DNA from: an uncultured Flavobacteriales bacterium
GTDB taxonomy: Bacteria > Bacteroidota > Bacteroidia > Flavobacteriales_D > Sanyastnellaceae
Assembly (NCBI GenBank): GCA_938003665.1
Contig: CALKYI010000020.1
Coordinates: 1-16,751, forward strand
Reading direction: 5' to 3'
DNA length: 16,751 bases
In this document: piece by piece, positions 1 through 8,330 of the stretch
How positions within the stretch are numbered: position 1 is the first letter of the stretch
How the letters are laid out: each line of letters starts with the position of its first letter
Program-made: the position numbers and the translations under genes
Notes under the pieces: generated by a model
The model's database searches: none
What the model was told of the DNA's origin: nothing
Seen by the model: only the letters and a program-made list of their open reading frames with translations

Positions 1-2
1 AG

Positions 3-656
3 ACCAAGCGCCGCCACCTCAAATCCCAGATGAATCCCCATTTCATTTTCAATGTATTGACGGGGATTCAGAATTTGCTGCAAGAAGGAGACAGCCAAAA
101 AGCCGGAACTGTATTCAGTCGGTTTCGTCGGTTGCTCATGCTCGGATTCATGTCGCAAGACCGTGTTTTGGGGCCGTTGGCGCAGGAAATGGACCATATC
201 GACCAGTACCTCGAACTGGAACGAACGCGCTTGGCCGAATCCATTCAATTCCAATGGAACATCGCGCCGGATGTCGTACCGACCGTCATTCCATGCCCGC
301 TTTTTATCCTCCAGCCCCTCGTCGAAAATGCCATTTGGCACGGGTTGTCCGGCACCGGTGTAAGTGAACCATCCCTTGCCATCAACGTCCACTGGAACGA
401 CCAGGACCTTGTCATCGCCGTGTGCGACAACGGAACGGGCATTCGTCCAAAGGCCGACCCGAAAAGCGGTCACAAATCACGTGGAACGGCCATCGTCAAG
501 GAGCGATTGGCGCTGCTGCGTCACCGGGGTCAATTGGAGATTTTGGACTGCCCTGAGGGGCATCCGTTCGAACGCGGCGTGATGGCGCGGATGACCCTGC
601 CCTTGTGGGCCCTAGAGCCCACCTGGCACGCAAACGAAGAGCGCAAGGCGAGTTAG
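3..656 (+). CDS. LytS/YehU-family sensor histidine kinase, C-terminal part (5' end outside window)
   Basis: The frame is open from the left edge and 217 residues are visible. It opens on the His-kinase signature of the LytS/YehU family: LKSQMNPHFIFN, whose His (bases 39-41) is the expected phospho-acceptor. It continues with a helical DHp-like part (EMDHIDQYLELERTRL). The ATPase domain follows, with an N box (QPLVENAIWHG), a G1 box (DNGTGI) and a G2-like GHKSRGTAIVKERL. Kinases of this family autophosphorylate from ATP and pass the phosphate to a LytTR-type response regulator. The regulator and the sensing or membrane part are not in the window, so the signal is unknown. An internal ATG at 30 lies inside the conserved motif and is not the real start. 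The stop codon overlaps the tsaD stop codon on the other strand by 4 bp. Family assignment is firm; the partner and signal are not known. Confidence 0.93.
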   Translation, partial: TKRRHLKSQMNPHFIFNVLTGIQNLLQEGDSQKAGTVFSRFRRLLMLGFMSQDRVLGPLAQEMDHIDQYLELERTRLAESIQFQWNIAPDVVPTVIPCPLFILQPLVENAIWHGLSGTGVSEPSLAINVHWNDQDLVIAVCDNGTGIRPKADPKSGHKSRGTAIVKERLALLRHRGQLEILDCPEGHPFERGVMARMTLPLWALEPTWHANEERKAS

Positions 657-1666
657 AATGCCCAGCGTGGAACCGGCTCGTCACTGAGGCTTCCACGGGC
701 ACCAGCTTCAAACATCAGGCTACCAGCCATGGCAATCATCGCGGCATTGTCCGTGCAATACGCCATCGGTGGAATGAATACCGCCCATCCAGCGGCTTCC
801 TCCTTGGCTTGAAGCCGGGCGCGCAAACCCCGGTTGGCGGAAACACCTCCAGCAATGGCAACACGCAGAATTCCGGTTTGCTCAACGGCGGCTTCGACTT
901 TTTCCATGAGGATGTCGAGAATGGCACATTGAACGCTCGCCGCAATGTCATTCTTCCGGGCTTCGATGAATGCGGGATCACGCTGTACGTGCTGCTGCAG
1001 GAATTGCCAGATTTGGGTTTTCAGCCCGCTGAAGCTCATGTCCAACCCGGTCACTTTCGGTTTGGTAAAAGCGAAGGCTGAGCCATCACCTTCGGCGGCC
1101 ATTCGGTCCAACACAGGCCCTCCTGGATACGGTAGCCCCATCAATTTGGCCACTTTGTCAAAAGCCTCTCCTGCTGCATCGTCCTTGGTCTCCCCCAAAA
1201 TGCTCATTTCGAGCGGAGCATCCACCCGCACCAATTGGGTATGCCCCCCACTCACTGTCAAACACAAAAACGGGAATGCTGGGGCCGGTTCCGGATCCAA
1301 GAAATGGGCGAGAATGTGAGCTTGCATGTGGTTCACAGGGACCATGGGGAGTCCATGTGCCCAAGCCCACGATTTGGCAAACGCCGTCCCGACGTGCAAA
1401 CTTCCCATCAGTCCTGGACCGCGTGTGTACGCTACTGCATCGATATCGGCCACTTGAATTCCGGCCGTTTGCATGGCGGACTCCAAGGTCGGGACGATGT
1501 TCTGCGCATGAGCCCGGCTCGCCAATTCTGGGACTACACCGCCGTACCGCTCATGCACGGCTTGGTTGGCGATGGCGTTGGCCAGCACCTCTCGGCCTCG
1601 GATCACGGCCACTCCTGTGTCATCACAGGAGGATTCAATGGCGAGGATAACGGGAGGAGTTGGCAT
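653..1666 (-). CDS. tsaD: tRNA N6-adenosine threonylcarbamoyltransferase TsaD
   Basis: TsaD transfers the threonylcarbamoyl group from threonylcarbamoyl-AMP to A37 of ANN-decoding tRNAs, making t6A, together with TsaB and TsaE in the cytoplasm. The 337-residue protein has the usual family length. It shows IESSCDDTGVAV at the N-terminus, the metal-binding NHMQAH motif (His113, His117), SGGHTQL, PYPGGPVLDR, FSGLKTQ, AGGVSANRGLR, and a C-terminal TDNAAM with Asp306 as third metal ligand. The catalytic and metal residues all look intact. The frame extends upstream to 1771, but I chose the ATG at 1666 because it puts the conserved core about 8 residues in and leaves room for the divergent tamB. 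A -7-like box lies 12 bases upstream. The gene is divergent from tamB, an arrangement I recall as common in Bacteroidota. Confidence 0.97.
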   Translation of the reverse strand: MPTPPVILAIESSCDDTGVAVIRGREVLANAIANQAVHERYGGVVPELASRAHAQNIVPTLESAMQTAGIQVADIDAVAYTRGPGLMGSLHVGTAFAKSWAWAHGLPMVPVNHMQAHILAHFLDPEPAPAFPFLCLTVSGGHTQLVRVDAPLEMSILGETKDDAAGEAFDKVAKLMGLPYPGGPVLDRMAAEGDGSAFAFTKPKVTGLDMSFSGLKTQIWQFLQQHVQRDPAFIEARKNDIAASVQCAILDILMEKVEAAVEQTGILRVAIAGGVSANRGLRARLQAKEEAAGWAVFIPPMAYCTDNAAMIAMAGSLMFEAGARGSLSDEPVPRWAF

Positions 1667-1678
1667 GATTTCTGACTG

Positions 1679-1686
1679 CAAAAGTA
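1679..1686 (-). promoter_or_regulatory. Putative -7 box (TACTTTTG) for tsaD
   Basis: On the minus strand this matches the Bacteroidota -7 consensus TAnnTTTG and ends 12 bases before the tsaD ATG. I found no TTG at the expected -33 spacing, so only half of the promoter is supported. It lies in the 38-bp gap shared with the divergent tamB start. Confidence 0.35.
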
Positions 1687-1704
1687 TACTTTCACGTGCA
1701 ATAC

Positions 1705-2991
1705 ATGGGTCCATCCATTCCAAATCGCCGCTTCCGCAAACGCTACCTTTTGGTGGCGGGAGTGGTCGCATTGGTTGGCCTCGTCCTCACGCCCACTTTC
1801 CAAACGTGGGCATGCCGCCTCGCCTTGAATGAAGCGACAGCGGATCGAGGGATGGAATGGTCGGTCGGATCGGCTTCATTGGGGTTGTTTCCGGTTGGCG
1901 TGGAGTTGGATGACGTGACGCTGACCCAGGCCAATGGAACCCACCTTCACTTCGGGCATGTAGCTGCTGACTTCGCCGGCCGAGCTTGGCGTCTTGAACG
2001 CCTCTTCATTGATGCGGTTGAAGGTGTGGTGATCCCATCCTTGGATGAAACACCGGCTGCATCCGCAACCGAACCCATTTCCTTGGTGCTTGACACAGCA
2101 GCCGTACGGAACGTCCAGGTCGAAGTTCGATCAGCGCAAGCCGCGGTTCTCGTGGAATGGGAGCACCTGAACCTGACCAACTGGCAATGGAACGGCGCAC
2201 AGTTTGAAGGCGCCCTGTACATGCCAAATGCCTCGGCCACTCCCCTTCCCCTCAATGGCGCTCTTTGGTCCGGTGCGTGGTCGGCCCCGATGTCCATAAC
2301 AGAACTGGATGTCCGCATGGAATCGGACGATTCATTGCAAGTCATGACCGTACAATCCGCATCCGATTGGGGGCACCTCGCTGTCAATTGGCAAGAAAGT
2401 GCGGGAGAACATACCGTGGCTTTTGAAGCCACACCCACTTACCAGCAATGGCCCGTGCACCCGGAGCACTGGTTAAAGGACGTGCCTCGAATCGCGTCCG
2501 ATTCAACCATTTCCGGCCAGGTGGCTTGGAATGCGGAAACGGGCGGCGCGGGATTCTTGTCCCAAATGGACGTGGATGTGCCGTTGGGCTTTGAAGGGGC
2601 AAATTGGGAGGTCGGCCCCATCAGCATTGAAACCGCTCGCCTCGCATTCCTCTCCGAGTTCGCTGGCATCCCTCTGCCCTCTTATTTCGGGGCACACCGC
2701 CGTTGGGTACTGGCAGCGGAATACGATGGTGTGCAGGTAAGCGCACGGTTGACACCCGATGCCATTTCCGATCAGTCCTTAGAATTGACGTGGGGTGCTG
2801 GCAATGACTCATCGGATTTCACCGCGACATTGAATGGGTTTTCCATTGATCCCAACGAACGAGATCTTCGAACAGGCGAATGGCGATTGGTTGGTGACGG
2901 AGCGATAAACGAATCGGGCTGGGGAGGCCAACTCACCGTCTCTCATCCTGCTGGCGACGTGATTACGACCGCTTGGGATGTCACGACATAG
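1705..2991 (+). CDS. tamB: TamB-like translocation/assembly protein, N-terminal part (ends at an in-frame amber codon)
   Basis: This is the first 428 residues of a TamB/AsmA-like inner-membrane-anchored protein. After a basic start (RRFRKR) there is one transmembrane segment at about residues 14-32. A long beta-rich periplasmic region follows, beginning ASLGLFPVGVELDDVTL as in AsmA-like N-termini. TamB family proteins bridge the periplasm and are linked to outer-membrane protein assembly and phospholipid transport. I chose the ATG at 1705 over the in-frame GTG at 1696. The frame stops at TAG 2989-2991 but continues uninterrupted in the same frame to 5679, including the diagnostic TamB C-terminal domain. 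The two parts are therefore almost certainly one gene of about 1,324 codons carrying a nonsense codon, or a base-call error. By itself this part lacks the TamB domain and is unlikely to be functional. Confidence 0.85.
   Translation: MGPSIPNRRFRKRYLLVAGVVALVGLVLTPTFQTWACRLALNEATADRGMEWSVGSASLGLFPVGVELDDVTLTQANGTHLHFGHVAADFAGRAWRLERLFIDAVEGVVIPSLDETPAASATEPISLVLDTAAVRNVQVEVRSAQAAVLVEWEHLNLTNWQWNGAQFEGALYMPNASATPLPLNGALWSGAWSAPMSITELDVRMESDDSLQVMTVQSASDWGHLAVNWQESAGEHTVAFEATPTYQQWPVHPEHWLKDVPRIASDSTISGQVAWNAETGGAGFLSQMDVDVPLGFEGANWEVGPISIETARLAFLSEFAGIPLPSYFGAHRRWVLAAEYDGVQVSARLTPDAISDQSLELTWGAGNDSSDFTATLNGFSIDPNERDLRTGEWRLVGDGAINESGWGGQLTVSHPAGDVITTAWDVTT
2989..2991 (+). other. In-frame amber (TAG) codon interrupting tamB
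   Basis: The reading frame is identical before and after this TAG, and coding character continues across it: GDVITTAWDVTT, stop, ASAWSFSTDTRVERLAP. A single base change from TGG, CAG or AAG would create it. No frameshift is needed to join the halves. Confidence 0.9.
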
Positions 2992-3024
2992 GCATCTGCA
3001 TGGTCTTTCTCAACCGATACCCGC

Positions 3025-5679
3025 GTGGAGCGGTTGGCTCCCAAGGCCGATGAGGCCACCCCTTGGGAATTGTACGCGCGCATGAAATGGCGAGGGTCAG
3101 GAACCGGCGTGGATAACTGGACGCAGGTGCTCGAAGTTCGTGATGTTGTGTTGCTCGAAAATCGCGTTCCGCGCACCTTTGAACGATTCGATGCGGTTCA
3201 AAAGCGGAACGGCGATGCGTGGTCGCTTGAATGGGCCTCTTCACTCGCCTCGGGTAAAGCGACCTGCAATACCGCGCTCTTAACCGATTGGTCCTTCAAT
3301 CCTGCCCGTTTGGCTTTTGAACCAAAAGCTGAAATCCCTTCCGCCCTTCCTCAACTCGATATCCTGGTCAACGTGTCCGACCTCGAGCCCATTGCCATGC
3401 TTGCCGGTTGGCCCTTGACGACTCCCGAACCATTCACAGCTCAGGCTAGCTGGAATGGCACAAACGGATCGGTTCAAACGCGCATTGCTGCGCTTTCAAA
3501 TAGAAGCATCCAAATAGACGATGTAGCCATCAATGGTACCCTGTCCACACGAAATCCCTCGCAACTGAATTGGGAAGGCCACGGTCTGAGCGTCAACAGC
3601 AACGAAGTAATCGCCAATGTGGCCGGCCAACTCGTCACTGGGACTTCAAAGCTCGATTTGATGATTCAATCGTGCACAGGCCAACTTGGCGACGACGCGT
3701 TTGCACTTGCAGAACCCGCTCGCGTGTCCATCGATGCCGAAACAGCCACGTGCAGACTGTCCAGTCTGAACCTCCTTTCTACAGGAGGGTCAATGGAATT
3801 ATCCGGTGCGTTCAATTCTGCTAACGATTGGGACCTTTCCGCTCACATTGCGCACGATGGATTGCAGTGGGGCGACACCATGCGCCGCATCGACAAAATC
3901 GACGGGTTCCTCACCTTGAGCCCGGGCCTCAACTTCCCGCAAATCGAGGGCACAATACAATGCGGAGAAGCGAGGTGGAACGACTTCGTTGCCGCAGATG
4001 CAGAGGTAACCATTGCAGGATTTATTAGCGCTCCTCGCCTGACGCTGCGTACTTCCACCTTGCCATCCGGGATGCTACATGCGACGGTTGACCTTCCGCT
4101 TGATAACCTAGCCGCGGCACGCGCTTTTGTCGCTTTTAGAGACCTGGACCTCGCTCCTGTCAATGGACTGCTGCCTCCGGAGAGCATCGAATTGCACGGT
4201 CAGGTATCTGGAACACTGAACGCCTCGGGATTGGACGCTTTCCCACGCTTAGACGGAGAGGTGGTGCCCAATGGCGTCGCCTTGACCGTGCCCTACCTCG
4301 GCACGCGGTACGAGGTGGAAGGGACCGTCGAGATTGGACCCGACGGATTCTTCATGGACCAGTGGGCGCTCTTCGATTCGGACAGTACCGAGGCGCGATT
4401 CAATGGAACGGTTTTGCACACTGCATTCAAAGAGTGGGATTTGGACTTCGGCATCGAGATCCGTGACCGGCCCATCGCACTCATGAACATCCCCATCACC
4501 GATGACGCCTTGTTCTACGGGACAGCACGCGGAACAGGCGACATCAATGTCTCTGGTTACGGTCCATTGCTACAAATTGATGCCACCCTTGAAACGGGAA
4601 CTGGAACGGATTTCGCACTGCCCATGGACAGCCAGAACGACGTGGATTACGCTGAATTTGTGCGGTTCAAAAAGGCCCAAACGGAGACCGCATCCACTGT
4701 AGCTCCACGCGGCACATTCTCCAACACGCTGTTGAATTTGGGAATTGATGTCAACGAAGGGGCCCAAGCTCGCATCGTTTTCGATCGGAAGGTCGGCGAT
4801 GAAATCGTCGGGAATGCCTTGGGCCACCTCGACTTGAAAGTCAATGACTTCGAGCAATTGGACATGACGGGCAACCTCGAAATCACCGAAGGTGCTTACT
4901 ACTTCACGCTGCAAAATTGGTTCAACAAACGGTTTGATATCCAGCCCGGAAGCACCGTGTCATGGGAAGGTGATCCGTACGACGCCCAGCTCGATGTTGC
5001 CACGACCTACACCACCCGCACAGCACTGGACCCGCTGCTCCCAGAAGTCGATGACCTTCCAGGACGCATCCCGGTGGACCTGCAGTTGCAGCTGACTGGA
5101 TCAATGCTCAGGCCGGGATTGGACTTCGATGTGGCGGTCCCCACCGCTGACTCTCGTATTCAAGCCCTCGTGGAAGGCGCTCTGGTCAGTGAAGAAGAGG
5201 TGCAACGCCAAGCATTGGGCCTACTTACCTTGAGCCAGTTCATCCCCACCGATCCCACGACTGCAGCGGTCGGCGGGTTCATTCAACCCGCGCAAAGCAC
5301 GCAGTTTTTGGCCAATCAACTCGGTCACTGGATTTCGCAGATCGCCCCAGCGATGGACGTTGGACTCGATTATGCCCAAGACGCGTTGAGTGGAGAACAA
5401 GCCGTCGGTTTGGCCCTGAGCACCCAATTCCTCAACGATCGCTTGCACATCGAAGGCGAAGTGGGCGCCCAAACTTTCGGCACCGTGCAGGCAGAGGATT
5501 TTCAAATCCAAGACCTCACCGTCAGCTTCGACTTGACAGACGATGGAGGCATTCAACTCACCGGCCACTCCCGCCAAAACGCCTCCCTCACCAATGCCAT
5601 AGAAGGCGATGCCGTTCAAGGCGTTGGCATCCGATTCAAGTTGGCATTCGACGAATGGGGCGAATGGAGAAACAAATAA
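3025..5679 (+). CDS. tamB: TamB-like protein, C-terminal part including the conserved TamB domain
   Basis: This continues the tamB frame beyond the amber codon; the frame is open from 2992. The first possible starts are GTG 3025 and ATG 3082, and neither follows a signal peptide or membrane segment, so an independent start is doubtful. The 884 residues are mostly repeating beta-strand sequence typical of the AsmA/TamB groove. The TamB (DUF490) domain is clear near bases 4840-5250, with ITEGAYYFTLQNWFNKRFDI, PGSTVSWEGDPYDAQLDVAT and LTGSMLRPGLDFDV. The C-terminus ends in a beta-rich tail (GIRFKLAFDEWGEW). In the family this domain faces the outer membrane and works with an Omp85 protein (TamA or an equivalent), which is not in this window. 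If the amber codon is real and not read through, this half is made without a membrane anchor or not at all. Confidence 0.87.
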   Translation: MERLAPKADEATPWELYARMKWRGSGTGVDNWTQVLEVRDVVLLENRVPRTFERFDAVQKRNGDAWSLEWASSLASGKATCNTALLTDWSFNPARLAFEPKAEIPSALPQLDILVNVSDLEPIAMLAGWPLTTPEPFTAQASWNGTNGSVQTRIAALSNRSIQIDDVAINGTLSTRNPSQLNWEGHGLSVNSNEVIANVAGQLVTGTSKLDLMIQSCTGQLGDDAFALAEPARVSIDAETATCRLSSLNLLSTGGSMELSGAFNSANDWDLSAHIAHDGLQWGDTMRRIDKIDGFLTLSPGLNFPQIEGTIQCGEARWNDFVAADAEVTIAGFISAPRLTLRTSTLPSGMLHATVDLPLDNLAAARAFVAFRDLDLAPVNGLLPPESIELHGQVSGTLNASGLDAFPRLDGEVVPNGVALTVPYLGTRYEVEGTVEIGPDGFFMDQWALFDSDSTEARFNGTVLHTAFKEWDLDFGIEIRDRPIALMNIPITDDALFYGTARGTGDINVSGYGPLLQIDATLETGTGTDFALPMDSQNDVDYAEFVRFKKAQTETASTVAPRGTFSNTLLNLGIDVNEGAQARIVFDRKVGDEIVGNALGHLDLKVNDFEQLDMTGNLEITEGAYYFTLQNWFNKRFDIQPGSTVSWEGDPYDAQLDVATTYTTRTALDPLLPEVDDLPGRIPVDLQLQLTGSMLRPGLDFDVAVPTADSRIQALVEGALVSEEEVQRQALGLLTLSQFIPTDPTTAAVGGFIQPAQSTQFLANQLGHWISQIAPAMDVGLDYAQDALSGEQAVGLALSTQFLNDRLHIEGEVGAQTFGTVQAEDFQIQDLTVSFDLTDDGGIQLTGHSRQNASLTNAIEGDAVQGVGIRFKLAFDEWGEWRNK

Positions 5680-5693
5680 GGAGCAAACGGCCG

Positions 5694-5701
5694 TAATTTT
5701 G
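5694..5701 (+). promoter_or_regulatory. Putative -7 box (TAATTTTG) for the T9SS-sorted protein
   Basis: It matches the Bacteroidota -7 consensus TAnnTTTG and lies 14 bases before the ATG at 5716, inside the 36-bp gap after tamB. There is no recognisable TTG at the -33 spacing. It would allow expression independent of the damaged tamB gene. Confidence 0.4.
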
Positions 5702-5715
5702 GGGAAACAATTCCC
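5702..5715 (+). promoter_or_regulatory. Small hairpin abutting the start codon
   Basis: GGGAA, loop ACAA, TTCCC form a perfect 5-bp stem whose last base directly precedes the ATG at 5716. It could affect initiation if transcribed, but the predicted transcription start falls inside or close to it, so its role is uncertain. Confidence 0.3.
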
Positions 5716-6753
5716 ATGAGAAACGTCGTTCTCCTCCTCTCAGCCTTGGCTTTCATGCCGGCCGTTTTCGGACAAATCACCATCACAGGAAATGACATGC
5801 CCCAACCGGATGTCACGTATCCATTGGTCAATGCAGCCATTACGGACATCAGCTTGGGCGAAATCAGCGGAGCCGATGCGACTTGGGATGCAAGCGACTT
5901 AATCGCCTTGATGGATGCTCCGCTCACCCCAGTCGACATCAACGATGCGAGCATCAGCGCCGCCTTGGTGTTCAACAGCCCGTTCAATTCGACCTACCAA
6001 TGCGACTTCTTCTTACCCACTGAATTTCCTGATCTCGGTGCAGACTTGGGCATTCCATTGGACGGATTCAACAACTTCTACCAAACGGACGGTGACGCCT
6101 ACGCCATTGCTGGCGTTGGATTGAGTGCCATGGGATTTGATTTGCCCGTGACGTACGATGACATCGATGAAATCCTCCCTCTTCCACTGGAGTACGGCGC
6201 TACCATGAGCAGCACCGGTGCCTTTGAATTGGACATCACGGGGGTCCTGACCTATGGATTGACGCAATCGCGCGAAGTGGAGGTGGACGGATGGGGCACG
6301 CTCATCTTGCCCAGCGGCTCATATGAAGTGCTGCGAACGCGAACGGAATTGGCCGCAACAGATGATGTGTTCATCGAGCAATTGGGCGAGCCGTTCACCA
6401 TCGACCGGGAACAGGTGACGTACCAATGGTGGGGCGCCGGCATGGGCTTCCCCCTGCTCGAAATCACTGAAATTTTCGGTTTGCCGTTGACGGCGACGTT
6501 CCAAGACCTCGGTGAATCCAGCAACGTAGCAGATGCTGAGGCTTCGGGGGCATTCACCCCGTTCCCCAACCCCATTCAGCACGGGCAACAATTGCGTTGG
6601 GAGACACTGACGGCGTGGATTCTCTTGGATGGCGCCGGCCGCACGGTTTCATCCGGACAGTCCAATTCGCTCACGATTTTGGATGATGCTCCTGCTGGAG
6701 TGTACACACTCCGAACCGAAGACGGTAAGACCGCACGGATCGTGGTTCAGTAA
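5716..6753 (+). CDS. Secreted protein of unknown function with T9SS type A sorting tail
   Basis: The 345-residue protein has a clear signal peptide (MRNVVLLLSALAFMPAVFGQ, cleavage before or near the Gln). The C-terminal part looks like a type IX secretion sorting domain: FTPFPNPIQHGQQL, a beta-strand segment, then APAGVYTLRTEDGKTARIVV at the end. This predicts Sec export, then T9SS passage across the outer membrane with removal of the tail. The body resembles Bacteroidota proteins with a WDASDL-like N-terminal motif and a central VDGWGTLILPSGSYEVLRTR segment. I know of no function for that family. It has no recognisable catalytic motif. It sits 36 bp after tamB and ends one base before the convergent STAS-like gene. 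Confidence 0.85.
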   Translation: MRNVVLLLSALAFMPAVFGQITITGNDMPQPDVTYPLVNAAITDISLGEISGADATWDASDLIALMDAPLTPVDINDASISAALVFNSPFNSTYQCDFFLPTEFPDLGADLGIPLDGFNNFYQTDGDAYAIAGVGLSAMGFDLPVTYDDIDEILPLPLEYGATMSSTGAFELDITGVLTYGLTQSREVEVDGWGTLILPSGSYEVLRTRTELAATDDVFIEQLGEPFTIDREQVTYQWWGAGMGFPLLEITEIFGLPLTATFQDLGESSNVADAEASGAFTPFPNPIQHGQQLRWETLTAWILLDGAGRTVSSGQSNSLTILDDAPAGVYTLRTEDGKTARIVVQ

Positions 6754-6754
6754 T

Positions 6755-7195
6755 TCAAATGAGGCCTTCTGATTCGAAGGCGTCAATCTCCTTTCCGATC
6801 TGGGAATCATACCACTGGTCGAGTACCCAACCTTTGGCTACTTGAGGGTTTCGGAATACCCGAAAAGGCACCGCTGGTTTGAACAGCGCCCACCGGATGC
6901 GGTCGCGCAACACCTGAATGGACGACGGCACGACAACAGCACGGGCCGGAACATCCAACATCGCTTCTTCAGAACCCAACCAAGCCAAAGCCTCCTGCTC
7001 CACAAGCGCTGCATTGCGGGGAATGAGGACCAATACAGGACCTACGCCACCCTCTACCAATTGCCGGCGCGCCGTTTCCACGCGCTTCATTTGGTTCACA
7101 TCCAGCACCGCCTCATCAGCGAACCGAATGGTGTAGAGCCCCATGGACAATTCGATGCGGGCGTCGTGGATTTGGGTGGAGAGCGTGTGTTCCAT
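6755..7195 (-). CDS. STAS/SpoIIAA-like small protein (DUF7793-type)
   Basis: This 146-residue cytoplasmic protein has no signal peptide. Its pattern of short strands and helices resembles the STAS/SpoIIAA-like proteins common in Bacteroidota: GLYTIRFADEAVLDVNQMKR, GPVLVLIPRNAAL, ARAVVVPSSIQVLRDRI, then ALFKPAVPFRVFRNPQVAKG. Family members are otherwise uncharacterised, and a regulatory or binding role is inferred only from the fold. I chose the ATG at 7195, not an upstream one at 7234, because it makes a TGATG overlap with the stop of the lipoprotein gene, which suggests translational coupling. It is the last gene of the minus-strand run 9380-6755 and ends one base from the convergent T9SS protein gene. 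Confidence 0.72.
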   Translation of the reverse strand: MEHTLSTQIHDARIELSMGLYTIRFADEAVLDVNQMKRVETARRQLVEGGVGPVLVLIPRNAALVEQEALAWLGSEEAMLDVPARAVVVPSSIQVLRDRIRWALFKPAVPFRVFRNPQVAKGWVLDQWYDSQIGKEIDAFESEGLI

Positions 7196-8310
7196 CAATC
7201 GCAGTAAAAATCGGAGAAAGGATTGGGCGTACAAAAATTCAACGCTGCCGTCTCATCGCCCTCGATCAAATGTTGCACGGAAGCGGTGGTGTACCCAATG
7301 CCATAAACGCCTTGTGTGGCGCGGGCGGCGAAGAGCCCAAGACCACCATTGATGTTGGTGTATTCTGGGCGCTCTTGAATGACGCCGGTCACCGGAGCAT
7401 TCACTTCCAAGTACGTTGACAACTCTTCATTGGCGACCGTGAGCACGAAATCCACGGCCCGCGCAATTTGGACGTCCTCATCCCACGTCCCAAGGACGCG
7501 GGTGATGTAAGGATCCGCCTCGAGTTGGGTCGCAAGGGTGGAATAAAACCGCGAACCGCTTACCTCTTTCTGCAGCACCTCGCCCCCTTCGTCGTCGTCG
7601 GTGTTCAAGGTGCCAATGTTCCACTCCACCACACGCTCGCGTTCTTCGATCAGGTCCGTGTGGTCCAGATCATTCCAAATGCGCTCGATGACATGAATGA
7701 ATACCGTGATATCGTATCGACTCGCCCCAGCGGTCGATGACCACTTGAAGGTGATGTCCGGATAGGTCGTCGTGAACCCTGGACTCGCAAAGCCAATTTT
7801 GAAGTTGTTGACGCCCGGGGGCGGTTGGGTAATGTTCCCAATTTGCTCCGCAATCATGTTGGTCGTCGAACTTACGTCTTCTGGTTCCTCATCGATGGCA
7901 ATCGACAAGTCGTATTCGGCATCGGTATCGAGCCCTCCTTCCGGAACGAAAAACCACATCTGGTGTTCAGGCGCATAGAAAATGCCATCGTCGGATTTGT
8001 TCTCGATGACGGTATCGACCAATGCCCATTCGGAGGTTACCGTGCCGCCTAATCGCTCTTGAATGTGAACGGTCAATGCCTCCGCTGGGTACTCACTGCT
8101 GTCGGCGATCAACGCGGCATCAAATTGGTTACCATCGCCCAACCACGTGCGGTTGATGCGCACCCATTGCGTATCCTGGGCAGCATCCAACAGACTGAAT
8201 ACCACCGGCGTGCGGTCATAGGGTGCATTCAATTCGATGTCTGTGGAACACCCCCACAACAAAGTGGAGCCTCCAGCTGCGGCCAACGCCCAACGTTTTA
8301 CTCGGTTCAT
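7195..8310 (-). CDS. Lipoprotein of unknown function
   Basis: The 371-residue protein begins MNRVKRWALAAAGGSTLLWG followed by Cys21, a lipobox-type signal peptide, so it is predicted to be lipid-anchored in the envelope. Mature sequence runs through TDIELNAPYDRTPVVFSLLD, a segment with VRINRTWLGDG, and beta-rich Ig-like stretches (YDLSIAIDEEPEDVSSTTNM). It ends in an unusual Cys-containing tail, NFCTPNPFSDFYCD. It loosely resembles DUF4249-type Bacteroidota lipoproteins, but I am not sure of this. The frame is open upstream to 8472, which overlaps the acyl-CoA reductase; the ATG at 8310 gives the signal peptide and a 20-bp gap from that gene. The stop overlaps the STAS-like start by one base, so the three genes look co-transcribed. 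Confidence 0.78.
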   Translation of the reverse strand: MNRVKRWALAAAGGSTLLWGCSTDIELNAPYDRTPVVFSLLDAAQDTQWVRINRTWLGDGNQFDAALIADSSEYPAEALTVHIQERLGGTVTSEWALVDTVIENKSDDGIFYAPEHQMWFFVPEGGLDTDAEYDLSIAIDEEPEDVSSTTNMIAEQIGNITQPPPGVNNFKIGFASPGFTTTYPDITFKWSSTAGASRYDITVFIHVIERIWNDLDHTDLIEERERVVEWNIGTLNTDDDEGGEVLQKEVSGSRFYSTLATQLEADPYITRVLGTWDEDVQIARAVDFVLTVANEELSTYLEVNAPVTGVIQERPEYTNINGGLGLFAARATQGVYGIGYTTASVQHLIEGDETAALNFCTPNPFSDFYCD

Positions 8311-8330
8311 TCGGAATTTCTCGCGGTTGG

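Noticed and set aside
605..1081. Plus-strand open frame across the kinase end and tsaD
   Set aside because: It is antisense to the conserved TsaD C-terminus and shows no family features.
1696..1704. GTG start for tamB
   Set aside because: It adds only three residues before the ATG at 1705, which has a better fit to a basic N-terminus plus membrane segment.
1667..1771. N-terminal extension of tsaD to an ATG at 1771
   Set aside because: The extra 35 residues are not TsaD-like and would overlap the divergent tamB start; the ATG at 1666 fits the conserved N-terminus.
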